Source: Candidatus Eiseniibacteriota bacterium (GTDB lineage Bacteria; Eisenbacteria; RBG-16-71-46; CAIMUX01). Taken from it: DNA of 64,000 bases. Below are positions 24,517-34,871 of this stretch, piece by piece. A model generated the notes under the pieces. It worked only from the letters and a program-made list of their open reading frames with translations, ran no database searches and was not told where the DNA came from. The DNA lies in contig JADJQY010000002.1 of assembly GCA_016712505.1 (NCBI GenBank), forward strand, positions 868,001 to 932,000, read 5' to 3'. Both the position numbers and the translations under genes were made by a program. How positions within the stretch are numbered: position 1 is the stretch's first letter; every line of letters begins with the position of its first letter.

Positions 24517-24545
24517 ACCTTAAAGAGCGCCCGCTAGCCTGTCAA
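24517..24545 (-). promoter_or_regulatory. Sigma-70-type promoter for gcvT
   Basis: Minus strand TTGACA (24540-24545), 17-bp spacer, TAAGGT (24517-24522). The -35 box overlaps the uvrA stop codon. The predicted start near 24510 gives a leader of about 24 nt. Confidence 0.68.
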
Positions 24546-27418
24546 CGAACCCCTCGCCGGCCCCTGGTTCCGGCCGGTGCCGCCTTCTTTCCGCTCCGGA
24601 CCGGGACCACCCCCTCCGACCGCAGGGCCTCGCCGGTGTACGAGGTTGGGTGCCCCGCCACCTCCTCGGGCGTACCGACGGCCACCAGCTGGCCGCCCCC
24701 TTCTCCCCCTTCGGGGCCCAGGTCGATCAGGTGATCGGCGGCGCGGACGACATCCAGGTTGTGCTCGATCACCAGCACGGTGTTGCCGGCGTCGACCAGG
24801 CGCGAGAGCACCTGGAGCAGGACGCGAATGTCCTCGAAGTGGAGCCCGGTGGTCGGCTCGTCGAGGATGTAGAGCGTGCGGCCGGTAGAGACCCGAGACA
24901 GCTCGGTGGCCAGTTTGACCCGCTGCGCCTCCCCACCGGAGAGCGTGGTCGCGGACTGACCGAGTTGGAGGTATCCCAGGCCGACGTCCCGCAGGGTGCC
25001 GAGCTTGCGCTTCAGCGAGGGGATGTTGGCCAGGAGCTCGCATCCCTCCTCCACCGTGAGGTCGAGCACGTCGGCGATCGTCTTCCCTTTCCAGGCCACC
25101 TCGAGCGTTTCGCGGTTGTAGCGTCTCCCGGCGCAGATCTCGCAGCGGACGTAGACGTCGGGCAGGAAGTGCATCTCGATCTTGACCACGCCGTCCCCGC
25201 GGCAGGACTCGCAGCGACCTCCCTTGACGTTGAAGCTGAACCGTCCGGGCTGATAGCCACGCACCTTCGCTTCCGGGAGCTTGGCGAAGAGATCCCGGAT
25301 GTCGGTGAATGCGCCGGTGTAGGTGGCCGGGTTCGAACGGGGCGTGCGGCCAATCGGCGACTGGTCGATCTCGACGAACTTGTCGATGTGCTCGAGCCCC
25401 AGGACCTGGGTGTGCTTCCCTGGCGTCGGGCCGCTCTTGTAGAGCGCGCGCTGCATCGCCCGGGAAAGGATCTGGTGGACCAACGTGCTCTTGCCGCTCC
25501 CTGAAACCCCGGTCACGCAGATGAACCGGCCGAGGGGAAACTCGACGTCGACCCCGCGCAGGTTGTGCTCCGCCGCGCCGATCACCCGGATCGATTGGCC
25601 GCTGCCGGGACGCCGTTCCGTGGCGTAGGGAATCGTCCGCCGGTGGCTCAGGTACAGCCCGGTCAGGGACGTGGGGTGCTTCAGCACCTCCTTGGGCGTG
25701 CCGGCGGCGACGATCTCCCCTCCGTGGCGCCCTGCTCCGGGGCCGAGGTCGACCAGCCAGTCGGCTTCGAGCATGGTGTCCCGATCGTGCTCGACCACCA
25801 CCACCGTGTTCCCCAGGTCCCGCAGGCGGAGCAGGGTGGCGAGGAGCTTCTGGTTGTCGCGGTGGTGCAACCCGATCGACGGCTCGTCGAGGATGTAGAG
25901 CACGCCGGTCAATTGCGATCCGATCTGGGTGGCCAGTCGGATCCGCTGCGCTTCCCCGCCGGAGAGGGTGGCGCTGGCCCGGTCGAGTGTGAGGTAACCC
26001 AGTCCGACGTTTTCGAGGAAGCGGAGCCGCTCCCGGATCTCCTTCAGGATCGGATCGCCGACCGCCCGCTCGCGCTCGCCGGGGAGCCCGGCTTCCGCCA
26101 CCGCGAGCGACTGGCGCACCGAGAGGCGGGTCCAACGGTCGATGTTCCAGTCACCGATCCGTACCGACAGGCTCTCCGGTTTGAGCCGTGCCCCGGAGCA
26201 GGCGCCGCAAGGATGCGAGCTCATGAACTTCTCGATCGAGGCCCGCACTTCCTCCGAGTCCGACTCGCGATAGCGCCGCATGAGGTTCGGGATCACTCCG
26301 GAGTACTTCGAGCGCCAGCGGACTTCCCCCTTCTGCCCCTTGTGGTGGACCTCGAAGTCTTTCCCGCCGGTGCCGTGCAGGATCACCTTCCGGATCTTCG
26401 CCGGGAGCTTCTTCCAGGGAGTGTCGAGCGAGAAATCGAGGTACTTCGCCAGTCCACCGAGGACCGAGGCGTGCCACGAGGCTTCCGCCCCCTTGTAGAC
26501 CGCCAAGGCACCATCGTTGATGGACAACGTGTCGTCGGTGACCACCAGGTCTTCATCGATTTCGCGCAGCGCACCAAGCCCCTGGCAGTCGGGGCAAGCG
26601 CCGTAGGGGCTGTTGAAGGAGAAGTTCCGGGGATGCAGCGGGTCGAAGCTGCGGCCGCAGTTCAGGCAGGCGGTTTCCTCGCTGAAGAGCTGGTCTTCGA
26701 CCCCGTCGCGACTGATCCGGACCACCCCCTTCCCCACCTTGAGGGCAGTCTCGATCGAGTCGACCAGACGCTGCCGCCGCGCCGGCTGGACCTCGATTCG
26801 ATCGACCACCACTTCGAGGGTGTGCCGCTTCTGCTTCTCGAGCGGGGGGAGGTCGTCGTCGAGACTATGGACCGCGCCGTCGATCCGGACCCGGAGAAAT
26901 CCCTGTCGCCGGAGGTCATCCAGCTCCTTCCGGTATTCCCCTTTGCGCCCCTCGACCACCGGGGCGAGCACCTGCACACGAGCGCCGGCGTGCCGCTCCA
27001 GAATCTGGACCACGATCTCGTCCACCGACTGCCGTGAGATACGACGATCGCAGGTCGGGCAATACTGCACCCCGACCCGGGCAAAGAGGACACGCAGGTA
27101 GTCATAGATCTCGGTCGTGGTAGCGACGGTGGACCGAGGGTTGTGTCCGCCGGAGCGCTGCTCGATCGAGATGGCCGGGGAGAGTCCGTCGATCCGGTCG
27201 ACGTCCGGCTTCTCCATCTGCCCGAGAAACTGTCGCGCGTAGGCCGAGAGCGACTCCACGTAACGGCGCTGTCCCTCGGCATAGAGCGTGTCGAAGGCGA
27301 GCGATGACTTGCCGGATCCGGACACACCGGTCAACACGACCAGAGCGTTGCGGGGCAAGGTGAGCGAGAGGTTCTTGAGGTTGTGCTCGCGGGCGCCCTC
27401 GATGACGATTCGATCCAT
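24542..27418 (-). CDS. uvrA: UvrABC excinuclease subunit A
   Basis: 958 residues. UvrA is the dimeric ATPase that recognises DNA damage and loads UvrB in nucleotide excision repair. Two ABC modules are present with Walker A GVSGSGKSSL and GVSGSGKSTL, and signatures SGGEAQRI and SGGEAQRV. Zinc modules show CPTCD (first region), CLNCGRSF...CPDCQG and CESCRGDG...CEICAG. The frame is open to 27517, but MDRIVIEGAREHNLKNLSL at 27418 is the universal UvrA start. The C-terminal tail is short and basic. It has no operon partner in view; gcvT's promoter overlaps its end. Confidence 0.97.
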   Translation of the reverse strand: MDRIVIEGAREHNLKNLSLTLPRNALVVLTGVSGSGKSSLAFDTLYAEGQRRYVESLSAYARQFLGQMEKPDVDRIDGLSPAISIEQRSGGHNPRSTVATTTEIYDYLRVLFARVGVQYCPTCDRRISRQSVDEIVVQILERHAGARVQVLAPVVEGRKGEYRKELDDLRRQGFLRVRIDGAVHSLDDDLPPLEKQKRHTLEVVVDRIEVQPARRQRLVDSIETALKVGKGVVRISRDGVEDQLFSEETACLNCGRSFDPLHPRNFSFNSPYGACPDCQGLGALREIDEDLVVTDDTLSINDGALAVYKGAEASWHASVLGGLAKYLDFSLDTPWKKLPAKIRKVILHGTGGKDFEVHHKGQKGEVRWRSKYSGVIPNLMRRYRESDSEEVRASIEKFMSSHPCGACSGARLKPESLSVRIGDWNIDRWTRLSVRQSLAVAEAGLPGERERAVGDPILKEIRERLRFLENVGLGYLTLDRASATLSGGEAQRIRLATQIGSQLTGVLYILDEPSIGLHHRDNQKLLATLLRLRDLGNTVVVVEHDRDTMLEADWLVDLGPGAGRHGGEIVAAGTPKEVLKHPTSLTGLYLSHRRTIPYATERRPGSGQSIRVIGAAEHNLRGVDVEFPLGRFICVTGVSGSGKSTLVHQILSRAMQRALYKSGPTPGKHTQVLGLEHIDKFVEIDQSPIGRTPRSNPATYTGAFTDIRDLFAKLPEAKVRGYQPGRFSFNVKGGRCESCRGDGVVKIEMHFLPDVYVRCEICAGRRYNRETLEVAWKGKTIADVLDLTVEEGCELLANIPSLKRKLGTLRDVGLGYLQLGQSATTLSGGEAQRVKLATELSRVSTGRTLYILDEPTTGLHFEDIRVLLQVLSRLVDAGNTVLVIEHNLDVVRAADHLIDLGPEGGEGGGQLVAVGTPEEVAGHPTSYTGEALRSEGVVPVRSGKKAAPAGTRGRRGVR

Positions 27419-27469
27419 CGAATCCCGGCTCCCATGCAACGGCGGGTCGAGCGACGCGCCGGGTTGGTG

Positions 27470-27513
27470 AGAGAAGAACGAAGAGCGGACAGTCACCTTG
27501 TGACTGTCCGCTC
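27470..27513 (-). terminator. Strong Rho-independent terminator of the PEP-CTERM gene
   Basis: A perfect 14-bp stem (27483-27496 GAGCGGACAGTCAC with 27500-27513) and a 3-nt loop, followed on the minus strand by CTTCGTTCTTCTCTC. It isolates the PEP-CTERM transcript from uvrA. Confidence 0.82.
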
Positions 27514-27618
27514 CCATCCAGATCCTGAGTCAGACCGTAGACTGCTCAGGTCACGAACTTTCGGTCCAGAACCAGGTCGACCTGCAAGGCAGACCGGCGC
27601 ACCGATTCGAACCGAGAC

Positions 27619-28290
27619 TTAGGACTGACGGCGCCGACGGCGCGAGATCAGACCCGCACCGACCAGGCCCGCGCCCATCAAGAGCATCGTGCCCGGCTCC
27701 GGAACCGGCTGTCCCATGTCCTGCCCGCCACCGGTCCGCGCATCGGCATCGAACCAGCGGAAGCTGGTCGACGGGGCACCACGGTGACCCTGGGCTGCGT
27801 TCTTGTACGTCATGTACGCGGCCTCCGCATCGGCTTCGAGCCCACCGATGTAGGTGAACCGCGACGCGTAGGCGCACTCCCAGATCGCAACCTGAAGGCC
27901 GTTCCGCTCGCCACGGGTGGCAGCCTCACGGCCGAAGTTGTTGAGCAGCCAGGAGACCTTGTTGAAGTTCTCCCGACCGGAGGGGTCCGCCCAGTTGGTC
28001 TCGTCCGACCGGGGGATGACCTCATACTCCGACGGGTTGTGCGGAACTCGCCCACGCAGGTCGACGCAGTAAACGGAACCAAGGTCGGTACCGTTCTTGG
28101 TGTCGTCGTCGGTCGGGCTCAGCCAGGCGTTGAAATTCAGCGCACTGGTCGTCCGCTCTTGCGTTCCCCAGCGGTACTGAAACGCGTCGTGTCCGGTGTA
28201 GCTGACCCAGAGGCCAGCCGCGTTCGCGGAGCTGAGGTTAATGGCCGCGATTGCCACCCCGGCCAGGGCGACAGTCTTTAGCAAGCGCAT
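27619..28290 (-). CDS. PEP-CTERM surface protein with thioester (TQXA-like) domain
   Basis: 223 residues. A cleavable signal peptide (about 1-24, ends SSANA) leads to a secreted domain and a PEP-CTERM tail: VPEPGT, a hydrophobic helix (LLMGAGLVGAGLI) and RRRRR. Such tails are processed by an exosortase, which is not in the window. The body has YCVDLRG (Cys75) and LQVAIWE (Gln133), the Cys-Gln signature of self-forming thioester domains used for covalent attachment. GGAGG lies seven bases before ATG 28290. A promoter lies about 245 nt upstream and a strong terminator downstream, so it is monocistronic. Confidence 0.85.
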   Translation of the reverse strand: MRLLKTVALAGVAIAAINLSSANAAGLWVSYTGHDAFQYRWGTQERTTSALNFNAWLSPTDDDTKNGTDLGSVYCVDLRGRVPHNPSEYEVIPRSDETNWADPSGRENFNKVSWLLNNFGREAATRGERNGLQVAIWECAYASRFTYIGGLEADAEAAYMTYKNAAQGHRGAPSTSFRWFDADARTGGGQDMGQPVPEPGTMLLMGAGLVGAGLISRRRRRQS

Positions 28291-28539
28291 GTTGCGTCCT
28301 CCATCATCGTTCCGTTCGTCACTACGAGCAGCGCTTGGGCTCGCGCCCTACCTGTTCGTCTTCTCCCCCGCCGCTTCCATCCTCGCCGTTCCTGTTCGGA
28401 ACGCCCCGCCGTGGATACGAAATACCCGGAATACGCGAGAGCCCGCGCTGTGGACGCGTTCTCACTGTCCCGGCCCTTCCGCATCGGAAGCAGGCAGAGT
28501 GAAGATGCAATACCCCGCTGGTTACATTCAGACCTGCGA
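28291..28539 (-). promoter_or_regulatory. Long untranslated leader of the PEP-CTERM gene
   Basis: About 245 nt between the predicted transcription start (near 28533) and ATG 28290, with no coding potential of note. No known riboswitch pattern was recognised. Confidence 0.4.
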
Positions 28540-28568
28540 ATCATGGCCGCTCACCCGTTCGGTGTCAA
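28540..28568 (-). promoter_or_regulatory. Sigma-70-type promoter for the PEP-CTERM gene
   Basis: Minus strand TTGACA (28563-28568), 17-bp spacer, CATGAT (28540-28545). It lies just beyond the end of the exporter operon; the only gene it can serve is at 27619-28290. Confidence 0.6.
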
Positions 28569-28606
28569 CCGGTGAATCTCGGACCAGGGGAAAAAACTGC
28601 CAGCCC

Positions 28607-29850
28607 TCACTCGTAGCGCAACGCCTCGATCGGATCGAGACGGGAGGCCCGCCAGGCGGGATAGAGGCCGAAGAAGATCCCGACCGCCGCCGACACCCCG
28701 AGGGCGGCCGCGACCCCGCCCAGGCTGAGCGCGAGCGGCACCTTGAAAGCCAGCCGGACGCCAAGCGCCAGGGCCCACCCCAGCCCCAGCCCCAAGACCC
28801 CGCCGACCAGGGTCAGCGTCACCGCCTCGACCAGGAACTGGCCCATGATGTCGGCCCGTCGGGCCCCCAGCGCGGCGCGCACCCCGATCTCGCGGGTCCG
28901 CTCCCGGACGGAGATCAGCATCATGTTCATCACACCGATCCCGCCGACCAGCAGACCGATCGAGGAGATGACCAGGGTCACAAGGAAGAAGGCGCCGGTG
29001 ATCTTGTGGTAGAGGTCGAGCAGATCTTCCTGGGTCGTGATCCCGAAGTCGTTGGGCGCGCTGGCCGCCACCCCCCGGCGGCGGCGGAGGAGTTCGGTCA
29101 CCTCGTCCCGGGCGTCTTCCACCACCTCGGGGCCGCGCGGCCGGAGGACGACGTAGTCGATGACCCTCCCTGCCCCGACCCCTCGGCCAGGAACGGAAGC
29201 GGCACGATGGCCCGATCGTCCTGGTTGTCGCCGAGTAGCTTGCCCCGCGCGGCCAGAACCCCGATCAGTTGGTAGCGGCGCCCCTCCAGGTCGATCCACT
29301 GGCCCAGGCCTCCGCCGTTCGGGAAGAGCGCCTCGTGCGGTCCCTTTCCGAGCACGCAGACCGCGGTCCGCCCGCGGAGTTCCTCGGCGGTGAAGAACCG
29401 CCCCTCCACCGGCTCCCAGCTATTCGCGTCGGGAAACGCTTCGGTCGCCCCCACCACGGCAAGCAGCGAGGACTTCTGACCGGCGAACTGGGCATAGCCG
29501 GCCCGTTGGACCTCGGGCGAGACGGCGGCAACCGACGGGCACCAGTCGCGCACGGCCACCGCGTCCGCCAGATAGAGATCCTTGCGTGCGCGCTCGCCGG
29601 CGTCATCGCCGAAGTGCACTCCTGGGGAGTGTTTGGTCACGAAGAGGATGCCGGAGCCGAGACCGGCGATCTGCTTCCGCATGGCATTCCCGAGGCCGGT
29701 CACGATGGTGATCATCGCGACCACCGTGCCGACCCCGATGAGGATGCCGAGAAGGGTCAGGAACGAGCGGAGCTTGGTCGAGACGAGTGCCCCGAGGGCC
29801 ATCCGGACATTTTCCAGCGCGAGCGACCCACGCCGACTGGTGAGCGCCAT
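28607..29850 (-). CDS. MacB-type ABC transporter permease, frameshifted
   Basis: Intact length would be about 414 residues. The first frame (ATG 29850) gives the N-terminal helix (LRSFLTLLGILIGVGTVVAM) and the periplasmic core domain to IVPLPFLAEG. The second frame continues from GRVIDYVVLRPRGPEV to the end and holds the three C-terminal FtsX helices (VISSIGLLVGGIGVMNMMLI, GQFLVEAVTLTLVGGVLGLG, GIFFGLYPAWRASRLDPIEA). The shift lies in the G-rich coding stretch 29163-29182 and is repaired by adding one G, most simply at the run 29179-29182. Sequencing error is likely, since both parts are fully conserved. It starts 2 bp after its paralogue. Confidence 0.88.
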
Positions 29851-29852
29851 CG

Positions 29853-31073
29853 CTATCCCTCCGCCCGCAGCGCTTCGATCGGAGCGAGGCGACTGGCCCG
29901 GTGCGCCGGGTAGATCCCGAAGAAGAGCCCGACCGACGACGCGAGCAGCAACCCGACCAGCACCGACCAGAGCTGCACCGAGGCGGGAAGCGGGGTGAGC
30001 TTCGCCACCAGGAGAGCCCCGACCACCCCGAGCCCTACGCCGAGAAGCCCGCCAAAGAACGCCAGCACCACCGCCTCGACCAGGAACTGGGCCACGATGT
30101 CCTGTCGTCGCGCGCCGATTGCCTTTCGGATTCCGATCTCCCGCGTCCGTTCGGTCACCGCGACCAGCATGATGTTCATGATCACGATGCCGCCGATGAG
30201 CAGGCTGAGCGACACGACGCCGACCAGGAGGCCGTAGATGCCGCGGGAGGCGCTCTCGTAGAGCTGATAGGCCTGCTCGTCGGTGACCAGGGCGAAGTCC
30301 GGTTCGTCCCAGGGATCGAGGCCGCGGGCGATCTTGAGCTGCAGAGACGCTTCCTCTTGCGCCTCCTCGAGGCTCGCTCCGGCCGCCGCCTTGACGTAGA
30401 TGTCGATCGAGCCCCGCCCGCCGGCCTGCCGACGGAGCGCGGAGATCGGGACGAAGATCTGATCGTCGCGCGACTCGTCCATGGTGCCGCCCCGCTTCTC
30501 GATCACCCCGATCACGCGGTAGCGCTGCCGGCCGAGCCGGATCGATCGTCCGAGGGGATCCTCGTTCAGGAACAGCTTCTCCCGGATTCCATCCCCCACC
30601 ACCGCCACGGCCTCTCGTCCCTCGATCTCGAGTTCACCCAGATGCCGTCCGGCCGCCAGCGGCAGATCGGCGACGCGATCGTACCCCGCCCCCACGCCGG
30701 CGATTCGTACTGAACGGGCGGACCGTGAGGCGTACCGGACCGACAACTCACGGTCCAGACGCGGCACCACGACCTCGGACTGGCGCAAGAGCGGCGCGAT
30801 CTGCTCGGCCTGATCCAGCCGCAGGTCGGGCCGTTTCAACTGCCGCATGAACTCCTCGTAGTCCATCACGAACCCGATCTTGGTGAAGCAGAAGACGTCC
30901 GCGCCGGTGGTCTTGATCTCCTTGGCCACGAAGCGGTCGAGCCCCTGGATCACCGAGACCACCACCACCACGGAGAGCACCGCCACCACGTTTCCGATCA
31001 CGGTGAGGAACGACCGGAGTCGGTTGGACCAGAGGGAGGAGAGGGCAAGGCGCACGGCTTCGAGAAACTTCAC
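29853..31073 (-). CDS. MacB-type ABC transporter permease
   Basis: 406 residues with the MacB topology: one N-terminal helix (about 18-42, LRSFLTVIGNVVAVLSVVVV), a large periplasmic core domain, and three helices from the FtsX domain (near 285-310, 340-360 and 370-390). The conserved VTERTREIGIRKAIGARRQD loop joins ATPase and membrane parts. Paired with the next gene, it probably forms a heterodimeric permease rather than the usual MacB homodimer. It works with the separate ATPase at 31083-31781, the adaptor and the TolC-like channel upstream. The exported substrate (drug, lipid or peptide) cannot be told from sequence. Confidence 0.9.
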   Translation of the reverse strand: MKFLEAVRLALSSLWSNRLRSFLTVIGNVVAVLSVVVVVSVIQGLDRFVAKEIKTTGADVFCFTKIGFVMDYEEFMRQLKRPDLRLDQAEQIAPLLRQSEVVVPRLDRELSVRYASRSARSVRIAGVGAGYDRVADLPLAAGRHLGELEIEGREAVAVVGDGIREKLFLNEDPLGRSIRLGRQRYRVIGVIEKRGGTMDESRDDQIFVPISALRRQAGGRGSIDIYVKAAAGASLEEAQEEASLQLKIARGLDPWDEPDFALVTDEQAYQLYESASRGIYGLLVGVVSLSLLIGGIVIMNIMLVAVTERTREIGIRKAIGARRQDIVAQFLVEAVVLAFFGGLLGVGLGVVGALLVAKLTPLPASVQLWSVLVGLLLASSVGLFFGIYPAHRASRLAPIEALRAEG

Positions 31074-31082
31074 CTGGGCCTC

Positions 31083-31777
<695 letters not shown>

Positions 31778-31781
<4 letters not shown>

Positions 31782-33088
31782 TTGGCGTCGTCGCCTCCGG
31801 CAAGCGGCTTCTTCTTCTTCTCCGCCTGCACCCGGTCACCGTCCTTGAGCGCGCGCAAGGTCCGGTAGGGCCCGGTGATCACCCGATCGCCCGCCGCGAC
31901 CTCTCCCTCGATGGCCACGTGGGTGTCGCCCCGCGTGCTCAGCTTGACCGGCACGAACCGCGCGGTCTTGTCGCGCTCGATGAAGATCCCCTCGACCAGC
32001 TTCGAGCGTCGCCCGGTGGTGTCGGCCGGAGCCAGGTCCTCCTCCTCGTCCCGCTTGGCCTTCGCGTCGCCACGGGCGCGGCGCGCTGCCCAGCGCTCGA
32101 CCACCGGCTCCGGGTAGGCCACGAGCGCCTGGATCGGCACGGCCAGCGCCCCCTCACGCACGGCGGCAAGCACCTCGACGTCGGCCGTCATTCCGGGACG
32201 GAGCGAAGGAGGAGGGGCATCGATCTTGACCCTGACCAGAAAGCTGATCCCCTGCCCCTGGCTCGACCCGCTACTCCGCCGACCGGATTGCCCGATCGAG
32301 AGCACGCTGCCGCTCAGGGTCGTGTCGGGAAGCGCGTCGACCGTCACCTTGGTCGACTGGCCGATTGCCAGGCGCACCACGTCGGTCTCATCCACCTCGG
32401 TCTCGACCAGCATGGTGTCGAGATCGGCCAGGACCAGGATCACCGTGCCGGGATTGTTCATCGTCCCGGTGATGACATTCTCCCCCGTCTCGATGTTGAG
32501 GGCGGTGACGATCCCCTCCATCGGGGCGGTGAAGACCGTCTCGCGCAGGTCCTTCTCCACCTCGGCCAGACCGGCCCGCAGGCTGCGCAGATCCTCGTTG
32601 GCCGCGTCGTAGCGGGCCACATCGACGGCGGACTGGGTCTTCGCCTGCTCGAGTTCCTCGGGCGAGATCAGCCGCTCGGCCGCGAGCCGTTCCTTGCGCG
32701 CCAGGGTCTGCTTGGACTGGTCGGCCGTGGCCCGGGCCACCGCGAGATTGGCCTGGGCCGCATCGAGCCGCGCGCGGGTCTGGGCGGCGGCGGAACGGTA
32801 GCGCTCGTCGTCCAGCCGGAGCAGCAGGTCTCCCCGGTTGACCCGCTCGCCTTCCTTCACCCGCACCTCCTCGACCCGTCCCATGACGTTCGAGGAGATC
32901 TCGACCAATCTGGCCGGACGAACCTCTCCCGGGGCGCGCACCCAGGTCTCGATCCGGCGGGCTTCGATCGTCTCGCTCCGGACTTCTTTCCCCTGCGGGC
33001 GCTTCGCCCGCGTCGCCCCCACCGCCACGAACGTGGCCACCAGGGCGAACGCGAGTACTCCGACGGCGATCGCCGCTCCCCGTTTCAT
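31778..33088 (-). CDS. Periplasmic adaptor subunit (MacA/HlyD family)
   Basis: 436 residues from ATG 33088, chosen because GGAG lies five bases upstream; the frame extends 13 codons further without a site. An N-terminal membrane anchor (about 4-25) is followed by lipoyl-like half domain, a long alpha-hairpin (about 90-165, coiled coil), the second lipoyl half (FTAPMEGIVTALNIETGENV), a beta-barrel and a membrane-proximal domain (LSTRGDTHVAIEGEVAAGDR). It bridges the inner-membrane ABC complex and the outer-membrane channel. An insertion of charged residues near 350-375 (RGDAKAKRDEEEDLAPAD) is unusual. It lies 70 bp below the TolC-like gene. Confidence 0.92.
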
Positions 33089-33158
33089 CTCCGCTCCTTT
33101 TCCGTCCGGTTCGTCGTGCGTCGGCATCGGCCTTCCGGCCGGGCCTGATGACCGGTCG

Positions 33159-34631
33159 CTACTCGGAGCGTCCGATCGCGCGATCCAGGCCGGCCCGCGC
33201 CAACTGCAGATTGACTCCCGCCTCGACCAGCGACACCCGAGCGCGGGTCAGTTCCACCTGCGCGTTGTTCCACTGCAGCAGCGTGCCGCCTCCGCTCTCG
33301 TAGAGCGCCTTCTGCAGCCGCACGCTTTCCTCGGCAAACCCAACCCCTTCCCGCGCGGAGCGAATCTCCTCCTCCGCGTTCTTGAGCGCGATCAGGCTGG
33401 TGCGCACCTCGAGGGCGGCGTCGAGCTTCGCCTGCTCCAAGCCACGCTGCTGGGCGCGCCGGGTCGCCTCCGCTCGCTGGATGCTCCCCTTGGTCAGAAA
33501 GCCGTCGAAGATGGGAATGTTCATGCCGACGCCGACACTCCAGCTGGTGGAACTCGGCTCGTTCTCGAAGGAGTATTCATCCCTCCCCTGCTCCGCACCA
33601 CCGACAAAGAGCTTGGAGGTGCCTTCACTCGAGAACGATGATTTCCCGTACCGGTAGGAGTACGAGAGGTCCACGGTCGGAAAGCGCGACCACTGGGCCG
33701 CGCGCAGCTCGTAGCCGGTCGCCTCGAGATCAGCCTTCGTCCGGAAAAGGTCGGGGCGGCGCTCCAGCGCCTCGCCGATCAGGCCGGGCTCGTCACTCGG
33801 CAGATTCTCGGTGTCGTAGGCTCCTGCTTCCTCCAGTTCGATCGGGCTGTCGACCGGCAGGGCGAGCAGGACGGCGAGAAAGGCCCGCTGCTGTTCGACG
33901 CTGTTGCGTGCCGCGATCCGATCGCGCTCGGAAGCGGCGCGGGAGACCTGGGCCTGCAGCACGTCGGTCTTCGCCACCGAGCCGAGTTCGTAGAGCGCCT
34001 GCGCTCGTTCCAGTTGCTCGCCGGCCAGGGTGTAGGCCTGCTCTGCCACCTCGAGGAGCTGCTTGCCGCGGACGACCGTGAAGTACTGTGACGTGACCTG
34101 GTAGACCAGGTCGTCCTCGGCCACCTCGTAGCTCTGCTCGCTCGCCGTCACCCGGCGCTGCGCCGCTCGCGCACCGAGCCATGAGGCGGGATCGAACAGC
34201 CCCGCCCCTCCACCGATCGAGACGGAGTACCCATCCGAGGTACTGGTGCCATCCTCTTCCTGGATCGCCGTGCCGACCACGCGGCGGCTGTTGCTGTCGT
34301 CTTCACTGTGATCGGCCCCGAGGTTCCCCCGGAGCGACGGGAAGTAGGTCGCCTTGGCGCTGGTCAGTGCCCCTCGTGAGCCGTCGATGCCGTCGCGCGA
34401 CTGGGCGAGGCCATGGTTGCGCTCCTTCGCCAGACGGATCGCCTCCTCGAGCGACACGGGGCGTGACAGGTCGGGAGCCTGCTCCGCGCGGGCAGGCGAA
34501 CCGTCCGCGAGGACTGCGCCTCCCAGCAGGCCGACCAGGAGCAGCGCCGGAGCAGGTCCCGTCCGCATCGCTCCACCCGGCTTCGATCGCTGGAAACTCG
34601 GCAAACCAAAGCTCGGCACCATCCTGATCAT
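33159..34631 (-). CDS. TolC-family outer-membrane channel
   Basis: 490 residues. ATG 34631 has GAGGAGG seven bases upstream; the frame extends 63 codons further without support. A signal peptide ends near ARAEQAP (about residue 45), giving a long N-region, so an internal start at MRTGPAPALLLV is possible. The two outer-membrane efflux repeats are present: SLEEAIRLAKERNHGLAQSR opens the first and coiled helices with LELARAGLDRAIG-like ending close the second (here LQLARAGLDRAIGRSE). The trimer forms the exit duct of a tripartite exporter with the adaptor and ABC genes downstream. It is the first gene of that operon. Confidence 0.92.
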   Translation of the reverse strand: MIRMVPSFGLPSFQRSKPGGAMRTGPAPALLLVGLLGGAVLADGSPARAEQAPDLSRPVSLEEAIRLAKERNHGLAQSRDGIDGSRGALTSAKATYFPSLRGNLGADHSEDDSNSRRVVGTAIQEEDGTSTSDGYSVSIGGGAGLFDPASWLGARAAQRRVTASEQSYEVAEDDLVYQVTSQYFTVVRGKQLLEVAEQAYTLAGEQLERAQALYELGSVAKTDVLQAQVSRAASERDRIAARNSVEQQRAFLAVLLALPVDSPIELEEAGAYDTENLPSDEPGLIGEALERRPDLFRTKADLEATGYELRAAQWSRFPTVDLSYSYRYGKSSFSSEGTSKLFVGGAEQGRDEYSFENEPSSTSWSVGVGMNIPIFDGFLTKGSIQRAEATRRAQQRGLEQAKLDAALEVRTSLIALKNAEEEIRSAREGVGFAEESVRLQKALYESGGGTLLQWNNAQVELTRARVSLVEAGVNLQLARAGLDRAIGRSE

Positions 34632-34871
34632 CACCGTTCCTCCTCGGGCGAACTCCCTCGACTCCACGACAACTCTCCTATCGAACGGGTCATCGGTTCG
34701 CGTTCCCCCGCGGCGGGGGCCAGACGGTCCGGACACCGTGGGGACGATACGGCCTAGATCGCCCTTCGGTTGCACCTGGTCTCGGTCGGAAAGCCGGCGG
34801 GAGCCTAATCGAACCTCCAATCCATCGAAAGGAGGATCCGCGCCCGACCGGCGGCGCCCGGCGCGCGCGGG

